Origin: Herbaspirillum rhizosphaerae | Lineage (GTDB): Bacteria > Pseudomonadota > Gammaproteobacteria > Burkholderiales > Burkholderiaceae_D | Length of the DNA: 64,000 nucleotides | Assembly: GCF_001189965.1 (NCBI RefSeq) | Contig: NZ_LFLU01000021.1 | Span: 1 to 64,000, forward strand | Direction of reading: 5' to 3' | In this document: piece by piece, positions 8,946 through 18,396 of the stretch | Numbering within the stretch: the stretch's first letter is position 1 | Layout: each line of letters begins with the position of its first letter | Program-made: the position numbers and the translations under genes | The notes under the pieces: generated by a model | Told to the model about the DNA's origin: nothing | What the model saw: only the letters and a program-made list of their open reading frames with translations | Database searches by the model: none

Positions 8946-9636
8946 TGTCCGGAGTTCGGAATATCCACGTGTTGTACGTCTTGGCGAACAACAGATATCC
9001 CTGGCTCTTCATGAATTCGTATATTTCACTTCCCGCGACATCTTCCATGCTGGTTCCCAGCGCTTCCACCAGTACGCAAACCGGACGATATCTCGTCCAG
9101 TCGTTAGACTGCAGCACCAGGAAGTCCAGACCTTCGACATCGATAGTCAGGAAATCGATCGCCGTTCCGGCAGGCAAATGCTGGTTCAGTATTGCATCCA
9201 GACGCTGAACAGGGACGTCTGCCGAGCCGATGACTTTATAAGGTGTATTGGCGAGTCGCTGTGCAACCAGTTCCTCATCAAATGAGTTGAGCGCCGGATC
9301 ATTGAAAAAATGATACTTGAGCATCTGCGGCCGATCGGAAACGCCGAGCTGCAGGTTGATGTCTCGTTTTCGGTCGCGACGAAAAATCGCGACGACATCC
9401 GGGTTCGGTTCGATATTGATACCGCGCCATCCGCGTCGGTAGAAGAAATTTGTATTCGAAAAACGAGCGGGATGATGAGCGCCGACGTCCACATAGAATC
9501 CGCTGCTCTTGCCTTCAAATATGCGACGCAACACCATGTCCTCACCTTCCTGCGAATAGGAAGACAACGCGTAGCCGTCGGTAACGCGCATGCGGAATTT
9601 GAACAGCCAGGTTTTGATTTTTTTGAGTGCGGGCAT
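8935..9636 (-). CDS. FkbM-family methyltransferase
   Basis: About 233 residues, S-adenosylmethionine-dependent methyltransferase of the FkbM type, probably O-methylating a sugar of the glycan. The family signatures are YSQEGEDMVL (residues about 28-37), the SAM-binding YVDVGAHHPARFSNT, NIEPNPD, and IDFLTIDVEGLDFLVL. The ATG at 9636 is preferred over a GTG at 9639. Some 167 bases separate it from the ABC exporter upstream; that gap holds only a perfect 14-base palindrome at 9752-9765. Confidence 0.87.
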   Translation of the reverse strand: MPALKKIKTWLFKFRMRVTDGYALSSYSQEGEDMVLRRIFEGKSSGFYVDVGAHHPARFSNTNFFYRRGWRGINIEPNPDVVAIFRRDRKRDINLQLGVSDRPQMLKYHFFNDPALNSFDEELVAQRLANTPYKVIGSADVPVQRLDAILNQHLPAGTAIDFLTIDVEGLDFLVLQSNDWTRYRPVCVLVEALGTSMEDVAGSEIYEFMKSQGYLLFAKTYNTWIFRTPDSVS

Positions 9637-9803
9637 CACTGTACGTTGCTTTTATTGGGAAAACTGTCCGGATCGGGAACCCACTGTAGATACGCCGCAT
9701 GAAATCCGGACTATGGCGTTGGAAAGCCCGGGGCATGCCCGGCATTCAAAGACGACGCGCGTCGTTGCTGTTCCATGGAGTATCGCACCGGGCGGGCGTC
9801 ATC

Positions 9804-11588
9804 TCATTCGGATAACGGCATTGCTTCGTCGACATCGACAGCCTGCCCTGGATGCTGCATGGCACGATACAGAGGCGAATTCCGCATCAACTCATCATGC
9901 GTACCGCTGGCGACGATTTTACCATGCTCCATTACGTAAATAACGTCGCAACCCATGACCGTCGTCAGTCGGTGAGCGACGATAATTAACGTCTTATTGC
10001 CGGCAAGCGCCAGTATTTCATCTGAAAGCTCTTTTTCAGTGATGTTGTCCAAGGCACTGGTAGACTCATCAAAAATGAGGATCTCGGGATCTCTGTACAA
10101 GGCTCGAGCGATTCCCAAACGCTGCCGCTGCCCGCCTGACAATCTCACGCCGGCTTCGCCGACGAAGGTGTCCATACCATCGTCCAGAGAGTTCACGAAT
10201 ACATCGAGATTCGCGACTTTGAGTACCCTCTTGATTTTTTCTGCATCGTACTCATGCGAAAAAGAAATGTTGAAAGCGATCGACTCATCAATCAATGCGA
10301 TTTGTTGCGGGACATAGCCCACGTAACGTCGGATTGCGTTTGTGGAATAAGGATCGATTTCTTCCTTATCCAGCAAAAAGAGCCCGGATGCCTTTTCCTG
10401 CAACCCGGTGATGATGTCCAGCAGCGTACTTTTACCCGACCCGGAAGCGCCCACGATACCGACAGAACTTCCACGTTGAATCGTCATCGAGAGGTTGCGC
10501 AGAATTTGTTTTTCGCCGTAACTGAAATCGAGATCTCGGATCGTCAAGCTATTGTTGAAAGGCAATTCGACCGAGACGACATCTTGGTGCGCCGAACGCA
10601 ATTCTTCATAAAACACCTGCAGCTTGTCCAGATAGGTTTTTGAGTATTTGAACCCGCTGTAGTACGCCGTAAACCGGCCGAATGCCGGCAGGACGCGCAT
10701 GGCGCACAAAGCCATCAGGCCGAATACCGGCAACATGTTCTCGATGCTCATTTTTGATTCGACGAACATCGCAGCTGCAATGACGAATACGACGATGATG
10801 ACGTATTCAATCGTAAAGCGCGGAAGGGATGTCGCAAAACCATTGCGCCATGCGATATTTTTCGTGTCTGACGACAACTCTACGGTGCGAGCGAGGAACA
10901 TGTCGCCGAGCCCCATGATTCTCGCATCCTTGATACTGGAAATAGTCGCGAAAGACCAGCGATAACGGAAACCGTCCACACGCGCCTGCTCCTTGCCGTA
11001 ACGAACGATCCTTTTAATGATCAGGAAATACAGTGCCGCGCCGACCAGCAGGACTGTCAGACAGACGATGCCCGTGGCGAGCGGTTGCAAATAAAACGAG
11101 ACGCAAAAAAACAGGCCGAAAAAAATCGCTTCCGCCACGATTCCCAGCCATGCCTGGAAACACATCGCCACCTGGGATGAATATGTGTAGTTCATGCCCA
11201 CGAGTTCGGAAGGAGCTTGACGCAGGAAAAAATCGTACCTGGCACGCATCAGCTTGCCGAACAGGTCGCTGGTCAGTTCATGAGCAAGCTCAGCAAGTCC
11301 TTTCAACTGCGATCTGTTCAGCCATAAAGACAAACCCGCCTTGACGGTAAAAAACACCAGCATGCCGGCGCTGAGCACGTACAAGAACAGTGTATTACCG
11401 GTAAAGCCAAATTGCTGATAAACCCAACTCAGGACTCGGCTTGATTGTATGGATGACGGCTCCGAAATCACCTTGAGGTAAGGAAAGATTGCGGCGATGC
11501 CGACAAGATCAAACACCGACAACAGCAAGGCCACCGCAATGAATCTCCCGACACGCCTCGGCCCGATATAGGAAAAGAGAAAATTCAT
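9804..11588 (-). CDS. ABC exporter, PglK/MsbA-like glycolipid flippase
   Basis: 594-residue half-transporter with a fused membrane and nucleotide-binding domain. Hydrophobic segments occur near 17-38, 66-84, 148-166, 172-190 and 262-298. The ATPase domain has Walker A GASGSGKST (380-388), the Q-loop VPQQ (426-429), signature LSGGQ (483-487), Walker B ILIFDE (503-508) and the H-loop histidine (VAHRL). The fused organisation matches PglK and MsbA, which flip lipid-linked glycans, rather than the separate Wzm/Wzt pair. It is a good candidate for exporting the glycan made by this locus. Its start overlaps the preceding gene by ATGA. Confidence 0.88.
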   Translation of the reverse strand: MNFLFSYIGPRRVGRFIAVALLLSVFDLVGIAAIFPYLKVISEPSSIQSSRVLSWVYQQFGFTGNTLFLYVLSAGMLVFFTVKAGLSLWLNRSQLKGLAELAHELTSDLFGKLMRARYDFFLRQAPSELVGMNYTYSSQVAMCFQAWLGIVAEAIFFGLFFCVSFYLQPLATGIVCLTVLLVGAALYFLIIKRIVRYGKEQARVDGFRYRWSFATISSIKDARIMGLGDMFLARTVELSSDTKNIAWRNGFATSLPRFTIEYVIIVVFVIAAAMFVESKMSIENMLPVFGLMALCAMRVLPAFGRFTAYYSGFKYSKTYLDKLQVFYEELRSAHQDVVSVELPFNNSLTIRDLDFSYGEKQILRNLSMTIQRGSSVGIVGASGSGKSTLLDIITGLQEKASGLFLLDKEEIDPYSTNAIRRYVGYVPQQIALIDESIAFNISFSHEYDAEKIKRVLKVANLDVFVNSLDDGMDTFVGEAGVRLSGGQRQRLGIARALYRDPEILIFDESTSALDNITEKELSDEILALAGNKTLIIVAHRLTTVMGCDVIYVMEHGKIVASGTHDELMRNSPLYRAMQHPGQAVDVDEAMPLSE

Positions 11589-13336
11589 AGGATACTTCTG
11601 AGCTTTTCACTCAGTCCGCCTTTTGTCATCTCGGCCTTGTCGCCGTACATCGCGCCGACCAGCCGACGGATCTCATTTTTGAGATAAGTTGTTTCTTGCG
11701 CGACTGTGATCTGCTCTTGAGCAGCAACATCGACTTCATCCAATAGCGATCCGCTGCCATTGCTGATGACTTTGTTGATGAGCGCCTGGGCTTTAAGCTC
11801 GCCTGCCCTGTTTCTGATATCTACGTGCTGTTGACGATACGGTGAAACGGCGCGTCCGAGGCGACGCACCACTCGCGCGCCAAAATTGGTCGAGAGCGGA
11901 GAACGCTTCGGAAAACTTTCTGAAATATCGATCAGCGAGCGGCCATATTCAAATGCGCACCAGCGGTAGGCCTTTCGAATATTCTCAAAACTCCAGCCGT
12001 CGGCCAGAGCCCGTTCGATCTGCGAAAAATATTCAGTTCTCGTAGCGCCAACGTAGTTCAGGGTGGAGGGATGAGATGTTACCAAATGAGGGGAATACAA
12101 GACAACAGGAAGCCCCAGCAAACTCATTTCCTTACCAGCATTCGACCAGCCGTTCAGCACAACATCGACAATCTCAGCCAGATCGTAAATCGATATGTGA
12201 TCCGCAGGCCAGTTCACGCGAACGTTGTCAGGCAGATCCTGCAGCACTTTTTCCAGCACTTCCGCTTGCGCAGATTTGACCTTTTCGCGGCGATTCGGGA
12301 AGTTGCGCGGATGCACCCGCAAAATCAGGCACAGATCCGGACGGCCCCGGGCAAAATCAATCAAGGCGCTGACCCATTCAACCTGGGTCGGGAATTGGCA
12401 TTCATTGTCGGGAAACTGTACGCCGATCGCTTCGGCGGCAACGCGTTCATCGCTGCTGCTCATTGTCGCCATCAGCACCTTTTGCCCCGGGCGGACTCCG
12501 AATTTGGACTTCAGATCATGCCCCTTGTTCGCCAGGGGCGCCGAATAGGCAAATACATCCAGGCCGCTGAACAACGCCAGCACATGTTCCGTCACCGTCG
12601 ACAGCAACGCTTGCGAACAAGGTATTTCCCGATAGGTATTCCAATGGGGATTTCTGTTCCAGCTTGCAATGGTATAGCCGCGGGTAACAAACAGAGTTTG
12701 CATGCGGTTGGCCAGATTGTTGCCGGCGTGGATGAAGTAATGCGGAATTCCACGCTGGGCAGCCAGCTCGCAACAAACATGATTGACCGAATAGAACGAG
12801 TTATAGACCATCACTCTGTCGGGCTTTTCGTCATCAAGAAGTCGACGACAGGCGTAAAACGCATACAACGCGTTGGTGAGTTCCGGCTGGAATCTCTGCC
12901 ACTCGGCCTCGGTCAGCACCACGGAATCTTTTTTGTGATTGATCAGGAATTCATATAACGCGTAGCGGCCGACCGGTATCTGATCCAATTCAAGATCGAT
13001 ATAGTTGTGACGGGTCAGTGTGGACAACACTTGCGCCACTGCCACACGATCTTCATCCGTAATCACGTCGATGACATCCGGACCGGAAAAACTAAACCCG
13101 CTACGAATAATATCTCTGTGGGCCGTACATTTTTTACAAACCTGGTCTTTGTCCGCCGATGAAGCATCAATAGCCACGCCTGCAGCACTCATCGGGATGC
13201 AATAGGCATTGAACTGGCCGCCGCATGAAACGTAGACAATCTCATGGCCACTCTTCTTCAATGCTTCCGCCACCAACGCCTCCGGAAAAGCGTGAACCCA
13301 GATTGCGGAATGCGGAGCGAAGGCTAGTATTTTCAT
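11585..13336 (-). CDS. Capsule-type glycosyltransferase / polysaccharide biosynthesis protein
   Basis: 583 residues. The N-terminus (MKILAFAPHSAIWVHAFPEALVA) looks like a GT-B Rossmann start. The second half has LILRVHPRNFPNRREK, DHISIYDLAEIVDVVLNGWSNAGKEMSLLG and LPVVLYSP, the arrangement of CDP-glycerol/KpsC-like capsule transferases, where a histidine/arginine block and an S/T-G-x-E-like loop bind the donor. An unusual CKKCTAH and several cysteines lie near residue 70. The C-terminal 70 residues look helical. It overlaps the ABC exporter by ATGA, suggesting assembly and export are made together. No precise function is assigned. Confidence 0.7.
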   Translation of the reverse strand: MKILAFAPHSAIWVHAFPEALVAEALKKSGHEIVYVSCGGQFNAYCIPMSAAGVAIDASSADKDQVCKKCTAHRDIIRSGFSFSGPDVIDVITDEDRVAVAQVLSTLTRHNYIDLELDQIPVGRYALYEFLINHKKDSVVLTEAEWQRFQPELTNALYAFYACRRLLDDEKPDRVMVYNSFYSVNHVCCELAAQRGIPHYFIHAGNNLANRMQTLFVTRGYTIASWNRNPHWNTYREIPCSQALLSTVTEHVLALFSGLDVFAYSAPLANKGHDLKSKFGVRPGQKVLMATMSSSDERVAAEAIGVQFPDNECQFPTQVEWVSALIDFARGRPDLCLILRVHPRNFPNRREKVKSAQAEVLEKVLQDLPDNVRVNWPADHISIYDLAEIVDVVLNGWSNAGKEMSLLGLPVVLYSPHLVTSHPSTLNYVGATRTEYFSQIERALADGWSFENIRKAYRWCAFEYGRSLIDISESFPKRSPLSTNFGARVVRRLGRAVSPYRQQHVDIRNRAGELKAQALINKVISNGSGSLLDEVDVAAQEQITVAQETTYLKNEIRRLVGAMYGDKAEMTKGGLSEKLRSIL

Positions 13337-13385
13337 ATTGAACGACTTGATGAGTATGTGGTGAATGTCTACAGGATCAAATGTT

Positions 13386-14708
13386 TTATTTTATGGTGTC
13401 AGGCTCTGCATGCTGCTCTGACAGTATCTCATTCTGCCTTGCCGCGTAATGTTTCAGGAAGTCGGCACCCAACACGCCTTGCGCCGTCGATAACCTAGTC
13501 GCCAATCGATAACGGGCATGAACATCGTCAATCTGCCGCTCCGAACCCATGGGCGTTTCCAATTTCTTGACGGCCGCCGCCCAACGCGTTGCATTGAACG
13601 CCAATTGCGCGTCGTTTGGAGTCCAGTCAGCACCCTGGTCAAAAAACTCTATTACGATCTGACGCAATTCCTGCGGAGTGTTTTCATAAAACACATAGTT
13701 ATCCCGAGGGTGGAACGCATGCTGCGCCCATGGAGTTTTCGGCCACTCCATCGGTGCGAGAAAGCGTTTGTCCGACTTCGAATAGACGTGCTTCAGTATT
13801 CCCACATCGCGCTCTTTTTGCGGATATCCCAACAGCCAACTATACATATTGGTCTGGATAATCGGTCGTTGGAACATGATAGCGATGTCGAGAATACCGG
13901 ACTGCATTCCTATATAGGTGCGGCACTCCTTGAGGAGATAGAGATCCATCAACTCGCTTTTTTGCGGCGTAAAGGGATAATCAATAACCTGTGGCATGCT
14001 GGGAAGACGCTTCATGGTGTCATCACCGATACGCACCACCCAGCCACCGCGCCTGGTGATTTCTTCTATCGCAGGAATATAGTTGTCAATGGTCGCGTTA
14101 CGCTCAACGGTCTGGTAGTCATTGTAATAGCCGCCTTCCCTGACATGCAGGCAAACAAACCAGGCGTCAGAAGGCAATCCCATTTGAATTCGCTGACGCT
14201 GTGCAATTGCAAGCCGCTTCTTGGACAATGATATTTCCAAATTTTCTTTGGTCTGCTTATCCCATTCGTAGGCTCTAACAACGTCCCATGAAAAGGATTG
14301 CATAACGAGTTTGGGTTTCCAGAGCAGTTCTTGCCCGAGCATCGGTATGCGCGAATACTCGCTAAGCTGAATGCCCCAGTACTTATTGGTAATGATATGT
14401 ACGCCGCGAAAAAAACCAAAATATAGCGTAATCAACACGCAGCACACGGGATAAAGGGGATTGGAGGGAAGAAATGCCCTGTACTCCGATTGAAGATGAG
14501 CCATTTCCCGGTTTGGAATCCTCAGGCGCAACAAACCGGGCAGTTCGTAAGGAAACAGCACCACCAGTTTCTTTTTTTCGCGCCGCGCCTTCAGCAAACC
14601 GTAGTACAACTCTTCGCCAAAATTACCAATGGCGATAGGGTGAGGCAAGATAATGATCGTACCAGTCAATTTGCCAAGCCAATACAACAAGTGATGCAAA
14701 ATAGGCAT
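13386..14708 (-). CDS. TIGR04372-type putative glycosyltransferase
   Basis: About 440 residues resembling the poorly characterised TIGR04372 glycosyltransferase family found in polysaccharide loci. The family-like features are IIILPHPIAIGNFGEELYYGL near the N-terminus, VCLHVREGGYYNDYQTVERN, NYIPAIEEITRRGGWVVRIGDD, and YIGMQSGILDIAIMFQRP. The ATG at 14708 is preferred because AGGGAA lies about 8 bases upstream; a GTG at 14741 has no Shine-Dalgarno. No enzyme of this family has an activity I can name with confidence. Confidence 0.78.
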   Translation of the reverse strand: MPILHHLLYWLGKLTGTIIILPHPIAIGNFGEELYYGLLKARREKKKLVVLFPYELPGLLRLRIPNREMAHLQSEYRAFLPSNPLYPVCCVLITLYFGFFRGVHIITNKYWGIQLSEYSRIPMLGQELLWKPKLVMQSFSWDVVRAYEWDKQTKENLEISLSKKRLAIAQRQRIQMGLPSDAWFVCLHVREGGYYNDYQTVERNATIDNYIPAIEEITRRGGWVVRIGDDTMKRLPSMPQVIDYPFTPQKSELMDLYLLKECRTYIGMQSGILDIAIMFQRPIIQTNMYSWLLGYPQKERDVGILKHVYSKSDKRFLAPMEWPKTPWAQHAFHPRDNYVFYENTPQELRQIVIEFFDQGADWTPNDAQLAFNATRWAAAVKKLETPMGSERQIDDVHARYRLATRLSTAQGVLGADFLKHYAARQNEILSEQHAEPDTIK

Positions 14709-14820
14709 CAAGTATTCCCTTTTACCAAACAAAAGCGACACATCCGATTACTCGGTTGCAATTCATTTACATTGATCGCGAACAGGTTGAGATCGACAAC
14801 CGGTCAAGAAAAACCTGCTC

Positions 14821-15612
14821 TCAACTTAGAAGATTGTCGACGGCGACGCAAAGAGCACTGCCCTCTGCCTCACATACCTCAGACCAAGCACGCGCATTCT
14901 GCGGACTTGCGGGAAGGACGGGAAAGCTACGATTGGCCTCTCGCCAACTTGTGATGCTCCCGATGTCCCGATGATAGCTGGCATTTTTATAAGTATTGAT
15001 GCGACCAATCAGCCGTGGAATCAGCTCCGTACTCAGATCAATCTCCGGCTTCCCTTGGTCTTCCAATAAGCTCAGCACCGTCGGCTCGAAAATATAAACG
15101 GCGGCGTTGGCCAGATTGCCCGGGGGAGAAGCGACTTTCTCGTGGAACGCGTGTACGAGCCCCTGTTGATCAAGTTCAACAATACCGCACGACTGAGGAT
15201 CATCTGACTCAAACACCATCATCGTCATTTCGCCATTTGCAGGACGCAGGCTGTGTGCTCGGATGAAGTCCTCTGCGTCGAAGATGGTCAGGTTGTCTGC
15301 ATGTGCAACTAAGAAGGCTTCCTCTTCAAAGAAATCCCGATTTTTCAATACCGTACCGCCGGTTCCCAATAATACCGGCTCATGCACAAGGGTAACCCAT
15401 GGCATCCAGCTGCTACTCTCCAAGAAACGTAGTACAGGTTCCGGCATGTAGTGAGTATTGATCAATACTTTATCAATACCATGACCAACCAGGATTTCCA
15501 TCCAATAGTCGAGCAGAGGACGCCCATGAATAGGCACCATGCATTTAGGCAAATAGTTGGTCAAGGGGCGCAAGCGAGTCCCGAGGCCCGCAGCCAGAAG
15601 CAAAGCACGCAT
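14821..15612 (-). CDS. Sugar-1-phosphate nucleotidyltransferase (HddC-like)
   Basis: 263-residue nucleotidyltransferase that would activate a sugar-1-phosphate with an NTP. The pyrophosphorylase signature LAAGLGTRLRPLT is at residues 6-18 with the PKCMVPIHGRPLLDY loop following, LLGTGGTVL near 82-90 and VAHADNLT (D at the metal site). It is shorter than RfbA and RmlA homologues and resembles mannose-1-phosphate or heptose-1-phosphate guanylyltransferases such as HddC. It follows the HldE-like kinase/nucleotidyltransferase fusion after only two bases, which favours a heptose-type substrate. That substrate is inference. Confidence 0.82.
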   Translation of the reverse strand: MRALLLAAGLGTRLRPLTNYLPKCMVPIHGRPLLDYWMEILVGHGIDKVLINTHYMPEPVLRFLESSSWMPWVTLVHEPVLLGTGGTVLKNRDFFEEEAFLVAHADNLTIFDAEDFIRAHSLRPANGEMTMMVFESDDPQSCGIVELDQQGLVHAFHEKVASPPGNLANAAVYIFEPTVLSLLEDQGKPEIDLSTELIPRLIGRINTYKNASYHRDIGSITSWREANRSFPVLPASPQNARAWSEVCEAEGSALCVAVDNLLS

Positions 15613-15614
15613 CT

Positions 15615-17150
15615 CTAATCCGCAAGTTCCTGCGCCATGTCACGCTGCGATAAGGGAATGTTACCGACCCGGCTTACCTGACACGCGGCCGCAATCGACC
15701 CCAGATACATGCTTTGCCATATGTCAGCCCCCACCGCCATCGCCATGGAGCAGCAAGTCAATAAACTGTCGCCTGCGCCAGCCGTATCTTTAGGTGAGGT
15801 ATTGAAGGCAGGCAATCGATCCGTTAGCCATTCGTCGGGATTGACTGAGGAAGCATGGGCGATAATGCCTTCCGCTCCCAAAGTCAGTAAAATGTTTGCT
15901 GCCTGTGATTTCTCTCGCAGTTTTTCCGCAAGCACCACCAGCCCCGCGTTGTAATCGCGCACGGCAAGTCGTGCTTCGCGCTCGGTGGGCGTCAACAGCA
16001 TCATTCCTTTGAACCTGGACACGTCGCCCATCTGCGAAGAGGATTGACTGTCGGCCACCATCGGAATGCGCCGGCGCCGACATTCCTCACTGATCTCGTC
16101 GACGACCGACTGCGGCAGACAACCATAATTGAAGTCTGAAAAAATCAGGAGGTCGGATGACTTCAGAGCTGCTTTCACCGATTCCACAAAGCGCCGCGCC
16201 AACTGTTGCTCGAGTTCATGCTGACGCAAATGACTGACACGCAACAAGGTCTTGCCCGAAGCCCGAAAACGCTGTTTCAACGTAGTGGGACGACTGTCAT
16301 CTTCGAATACCGAGGCCGTTACACCATACTCATGTAATTTGTCCCGCGCGAATATGGCGGACGCGTCGGCACCAGATACTGAAAAATAATTGACTTCGGC
16401 ACCCATCTCTCGTGCATGTGAAGCCACGATCGCGGCCCCGCCGATGAACCGCTGGCTCTGGATTGGCGTCACGACCAAAGTCGGATCCTCCTGCGACATT
16501 CCCAGCGCTTCGCAGTTCACGTATTCGTCAACAATCAGGTCACCCAGCACGGTTACCCGAAAGCCCTTGAACTTCGCCATGATCGCGCGTAAATCAGCCA
16601 TGGAAAAACCGTGACGCTCCAGATAATCAGTGGGGCGAATGATGGAAGACAAATTCGGTTCGAAAATCTCTTGCTTGAGCAAATCCATTGAAGAGAAACG
16701 CATTTCACCTGAGCTGAACAGCAACTTCCCACCATAAGCATCGACAGCGGCCTGCTCCGGATTGAAATGCGATTCATGTTCTCCCCCCTTAACAACCACT
16801 GCCGGCTTCAGATCGCTGATCAATGTTTCAACGGAGGTATGCATGACAAAAGCGAAATCGACAAATCCAATCGCCTTGATGCCATCGAGTCGAAGCTGCT
16901 CCGGAAGCAACACTCCTTCAACATCGTCGTTCGCGACGCCGACCACAAGACAATCACCGCATTCCGCCGCGAATCGCAACAGACGAAGGTGACCAGGATG
17001 GACGGTGTTAAAGTTGCCAGCCACAAAAACAACGCGCCTGCCGCTGGCAGTCACGTTTTTGATGTCACGAATGACGCTATGATTTATCGACGAAATATCG
17101 CTCAAAATGCCCAACCTGTTAGGTAAAAACGCCTGCCAATATGCTGACAT
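15615..17150 (-). CDS. HldE-like fusion with reversed order: nucleotidyltransferase then PfkB kinase
   Basis: 511 residues. The N-terminal domain (about 38-165) is a RfaE/HldE-type nucleotidyltransferase with VAGNFNTVHPGH at 43-54 (the HxGH site is H51-H54) and VVKGGEH. The C-terminal domain (about 195-505) is a ribokinase/PfkB sugar kinase with VLGDLIVDEY, the GGAAIVASHAREMGA block and the catalytic anion-hole motif DTAGAGDS at 455-462. Canonical HldE, which phosphorylates D-glycero-D-manno-heptose-7-phosphate at C1 and adenylylates it, has the kinase first. Here the order is swapped. The same two chemistries on a heptose or related sugar phosphate are likely but unproven. Confidence 0.83.
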   Translation of the reverse strand: MSAYWQAFLPNRLGILSDISSINHSVIRDIKNVTASGRRVVFVAGNFNTVHPGHLRLLRFAAECGDCLVVGVANDDVEGVLLPEQLRLDGIKAIGFVDFAFVMHTSVETLISDLKPAVVVKGGEHESHFNPEQAAVDAYGGKLLFSSGEMRFSSMDLLKQEIFEPNLSSIIRPTDYLERHGFSMADLRAIMAKFKGFRVTVLGDLIVDEYVNCEALGMSQEDPTLVVTPIQSQRFIGGAAIVASHAREMGAEVNYFSVSGADASAIFARDKLHEYGVTASVFEDDSRPTTLKQRFRASGKTLLRVSHLRQHELEQQLARRFVESVKAALKSSDLLIFSDFNYGCLPQSVVDEISEECRRRRIPMVADSQSSSQMGDVSRFKGMMLLTPTEREARLAVRDYNAGLVVLAEKLREKSQAANILLTLGAEGIIAHASSVNPDEWLTDRLPAFNTSPKDTAGAGDSLLTCCSMAMAVGADIWQSMYLGSIAAACQVSRVGNIPLSQRDMAQELAD

Positions 17151-17172
17151 TTACTATATCTGAAACTGCGAA

Positions 17173-17191
17173 CGGAGCGATAAACGCTCCG
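17173..17191 (-). other. GC-rich hairpin between methyltransferase and HldE-like genes
   Basis: Perfect 7-bp inverted repeat CGGAGCG/CGCTCCG with a 5-base loop, in the 64-base gap between two genes. No T-run follows on the minus strand, so it is a weak terminator candidate at best and may be an mRNA-processing or stabilising hairpin. Confidence 0.3.
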
Positions 17192-17214
17192 CTTTACTTT
17201 CATTGCCGCAATAC

Positions 17215-18396
17215 TTAAGACATTTTCTGGAATACACCGTGGTGCGCCGGCATTCCCCACGTTTCGATGAATATCTTGTCTTCGCGGCAGAACTTGATCA
17301 CGCTGTCAACATCTGCACTCTTGATCAAAGTCAATGCCGCCCTGATCATCGTCAAAATATTTTTTGCTTTGGTCGCGTCAGCTTGCGATGTGATGATTTG
17401 ACCTGATGCCAAGCTCGCGAGCAGTTCGTCCAAAATTGCAATCGCACGCTGACAGCCATCTTCGGAAGCCTCGTCAATCAAGCCATCGACGATACCTACG
17501 AGTTCAGTCAATCCACTTGAGATAGTCGGAGATGGTGCAGGCAGCAAGCATTGCGTGCTCAGGAAATGGCTGAGTCTGCTTTGTTCGATATAGGCAATCG
17601 CGGCATCGTTATCCTGCTTTGCGGAATATGCTCCCTTGATCCAGCTCATTGCAAGAACGTTTTTGTAATTCGGCCAAGAAGAATACAAACGGAATTTTCC
17701 ATCATGCATTTCTCGCAGGAGCTGGGCTGAATCGATAAAATATTTTTCCCGCACAAATGGGTTCTGGATCACATCCATGAACCATGATTCGATTTTGCGC
17801 GTGTGCGGAATGCTATCCCACTTAGGAGAAAACAGATGTTTGGCGGTATCCACGCCATGTGCAAAGGCGCCGCCGCGAATCACGGTCTGATACAGCGCTT
17901 TGAGCAGCAACTCTACGAAACCGCCATATGTCTCCATATAGGTAACAATGGCAAAGCCATTGGGTCGGAGACATTCGTGAAATTTGGCAATCCACGAGCT
18001 GGTCGGCTGCACCGTATAGATGAAGCCCTCCGCATCAATAATGTCATATTGCGTTTCCGGCACGAAATCGAGCACTGACTTCGCAACGATTTCCTTCAAA
18101 CTCGACTCAAGTTTGAACTTCGAAAAATAGCGCTGGATATAAGGATGTGCTTCTTTATTCGGCTCCACCAGCGTGACGTTCGCCCCCCATTGTGCAAACA
18201 CCAGTGAATTTTCGCCGGTATCCGGCCCGAATTCGAGCACATCCTTGTCTCGGAACATTGCTGGCGGCAACGACATGCGAAAAAAGACGTCATTACGCAA
18301 TTTTGCATATTTAAACAATTCAGCGTCACCACTGAAATCTGCGTAAGTCGGCTGCACCTTCTGCGCCGCATAGTACTCGTACATTTTTTCCGTCAT
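17215..18396 (-). CDS. SAM-dependent methyltransferase
   Basis: 393 residues. A class I methyltransferase domain occupies roughly 40-180: VLEFGPDTGENSLVFAQWG is the SAM-binding glycine-rich loop, VTLVEPNK the acidic strand end, and YDIIDAEGFIYTV the post-IV region. The C-terminal 200 residues are mostly helical and not recognised. It may methylate a sugar or lipid-linked intermediate. It overlaps the upstream SDR gene by ATGA (18393-18396). Confidence 0.78.
   Translation of the reverse strand: MTEKMYEYYAAQKVQPTYADFSGDAELFKYAKLRNDVFFRMSLPPAMFRDKDVLEFGPDTGENSLVFAQWGANVTLVEPNKEAHPYIQRYFSKFKLESSLKEIVAKSVLDFVPETQYDIIDAEGFIYTVQPTSSWIAKFHECLRPNGFAIVTYMETYGGFVELLLKALYQTVIRGGAFAHGVDTAKHLFSPKWDSIPHTRKIESWFMDVIQNPFVREKYFIDSAQLLREMHDGKFRLYSSWPNYKNVLAMSWIKGAYSAKQDNDAAIAYIEQSRLSHFLSTQCLLPAPSPTISSGLTELVGIVDGLIDEASEDGCQRAIAILDELLASLASGQIITSQADATKAKNILTMIRAALTLIKSADVDSVIKFCREDKIFIETWGMPAHHGVFQKMS

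Noticed and set aside
9752-9765. Perfect 14-base palindrome ACGACGCGCGTCGT
   Set aside because: Short, GC-rich and isolated; no T-run and no second copy seen, so chance cannot be excluded.
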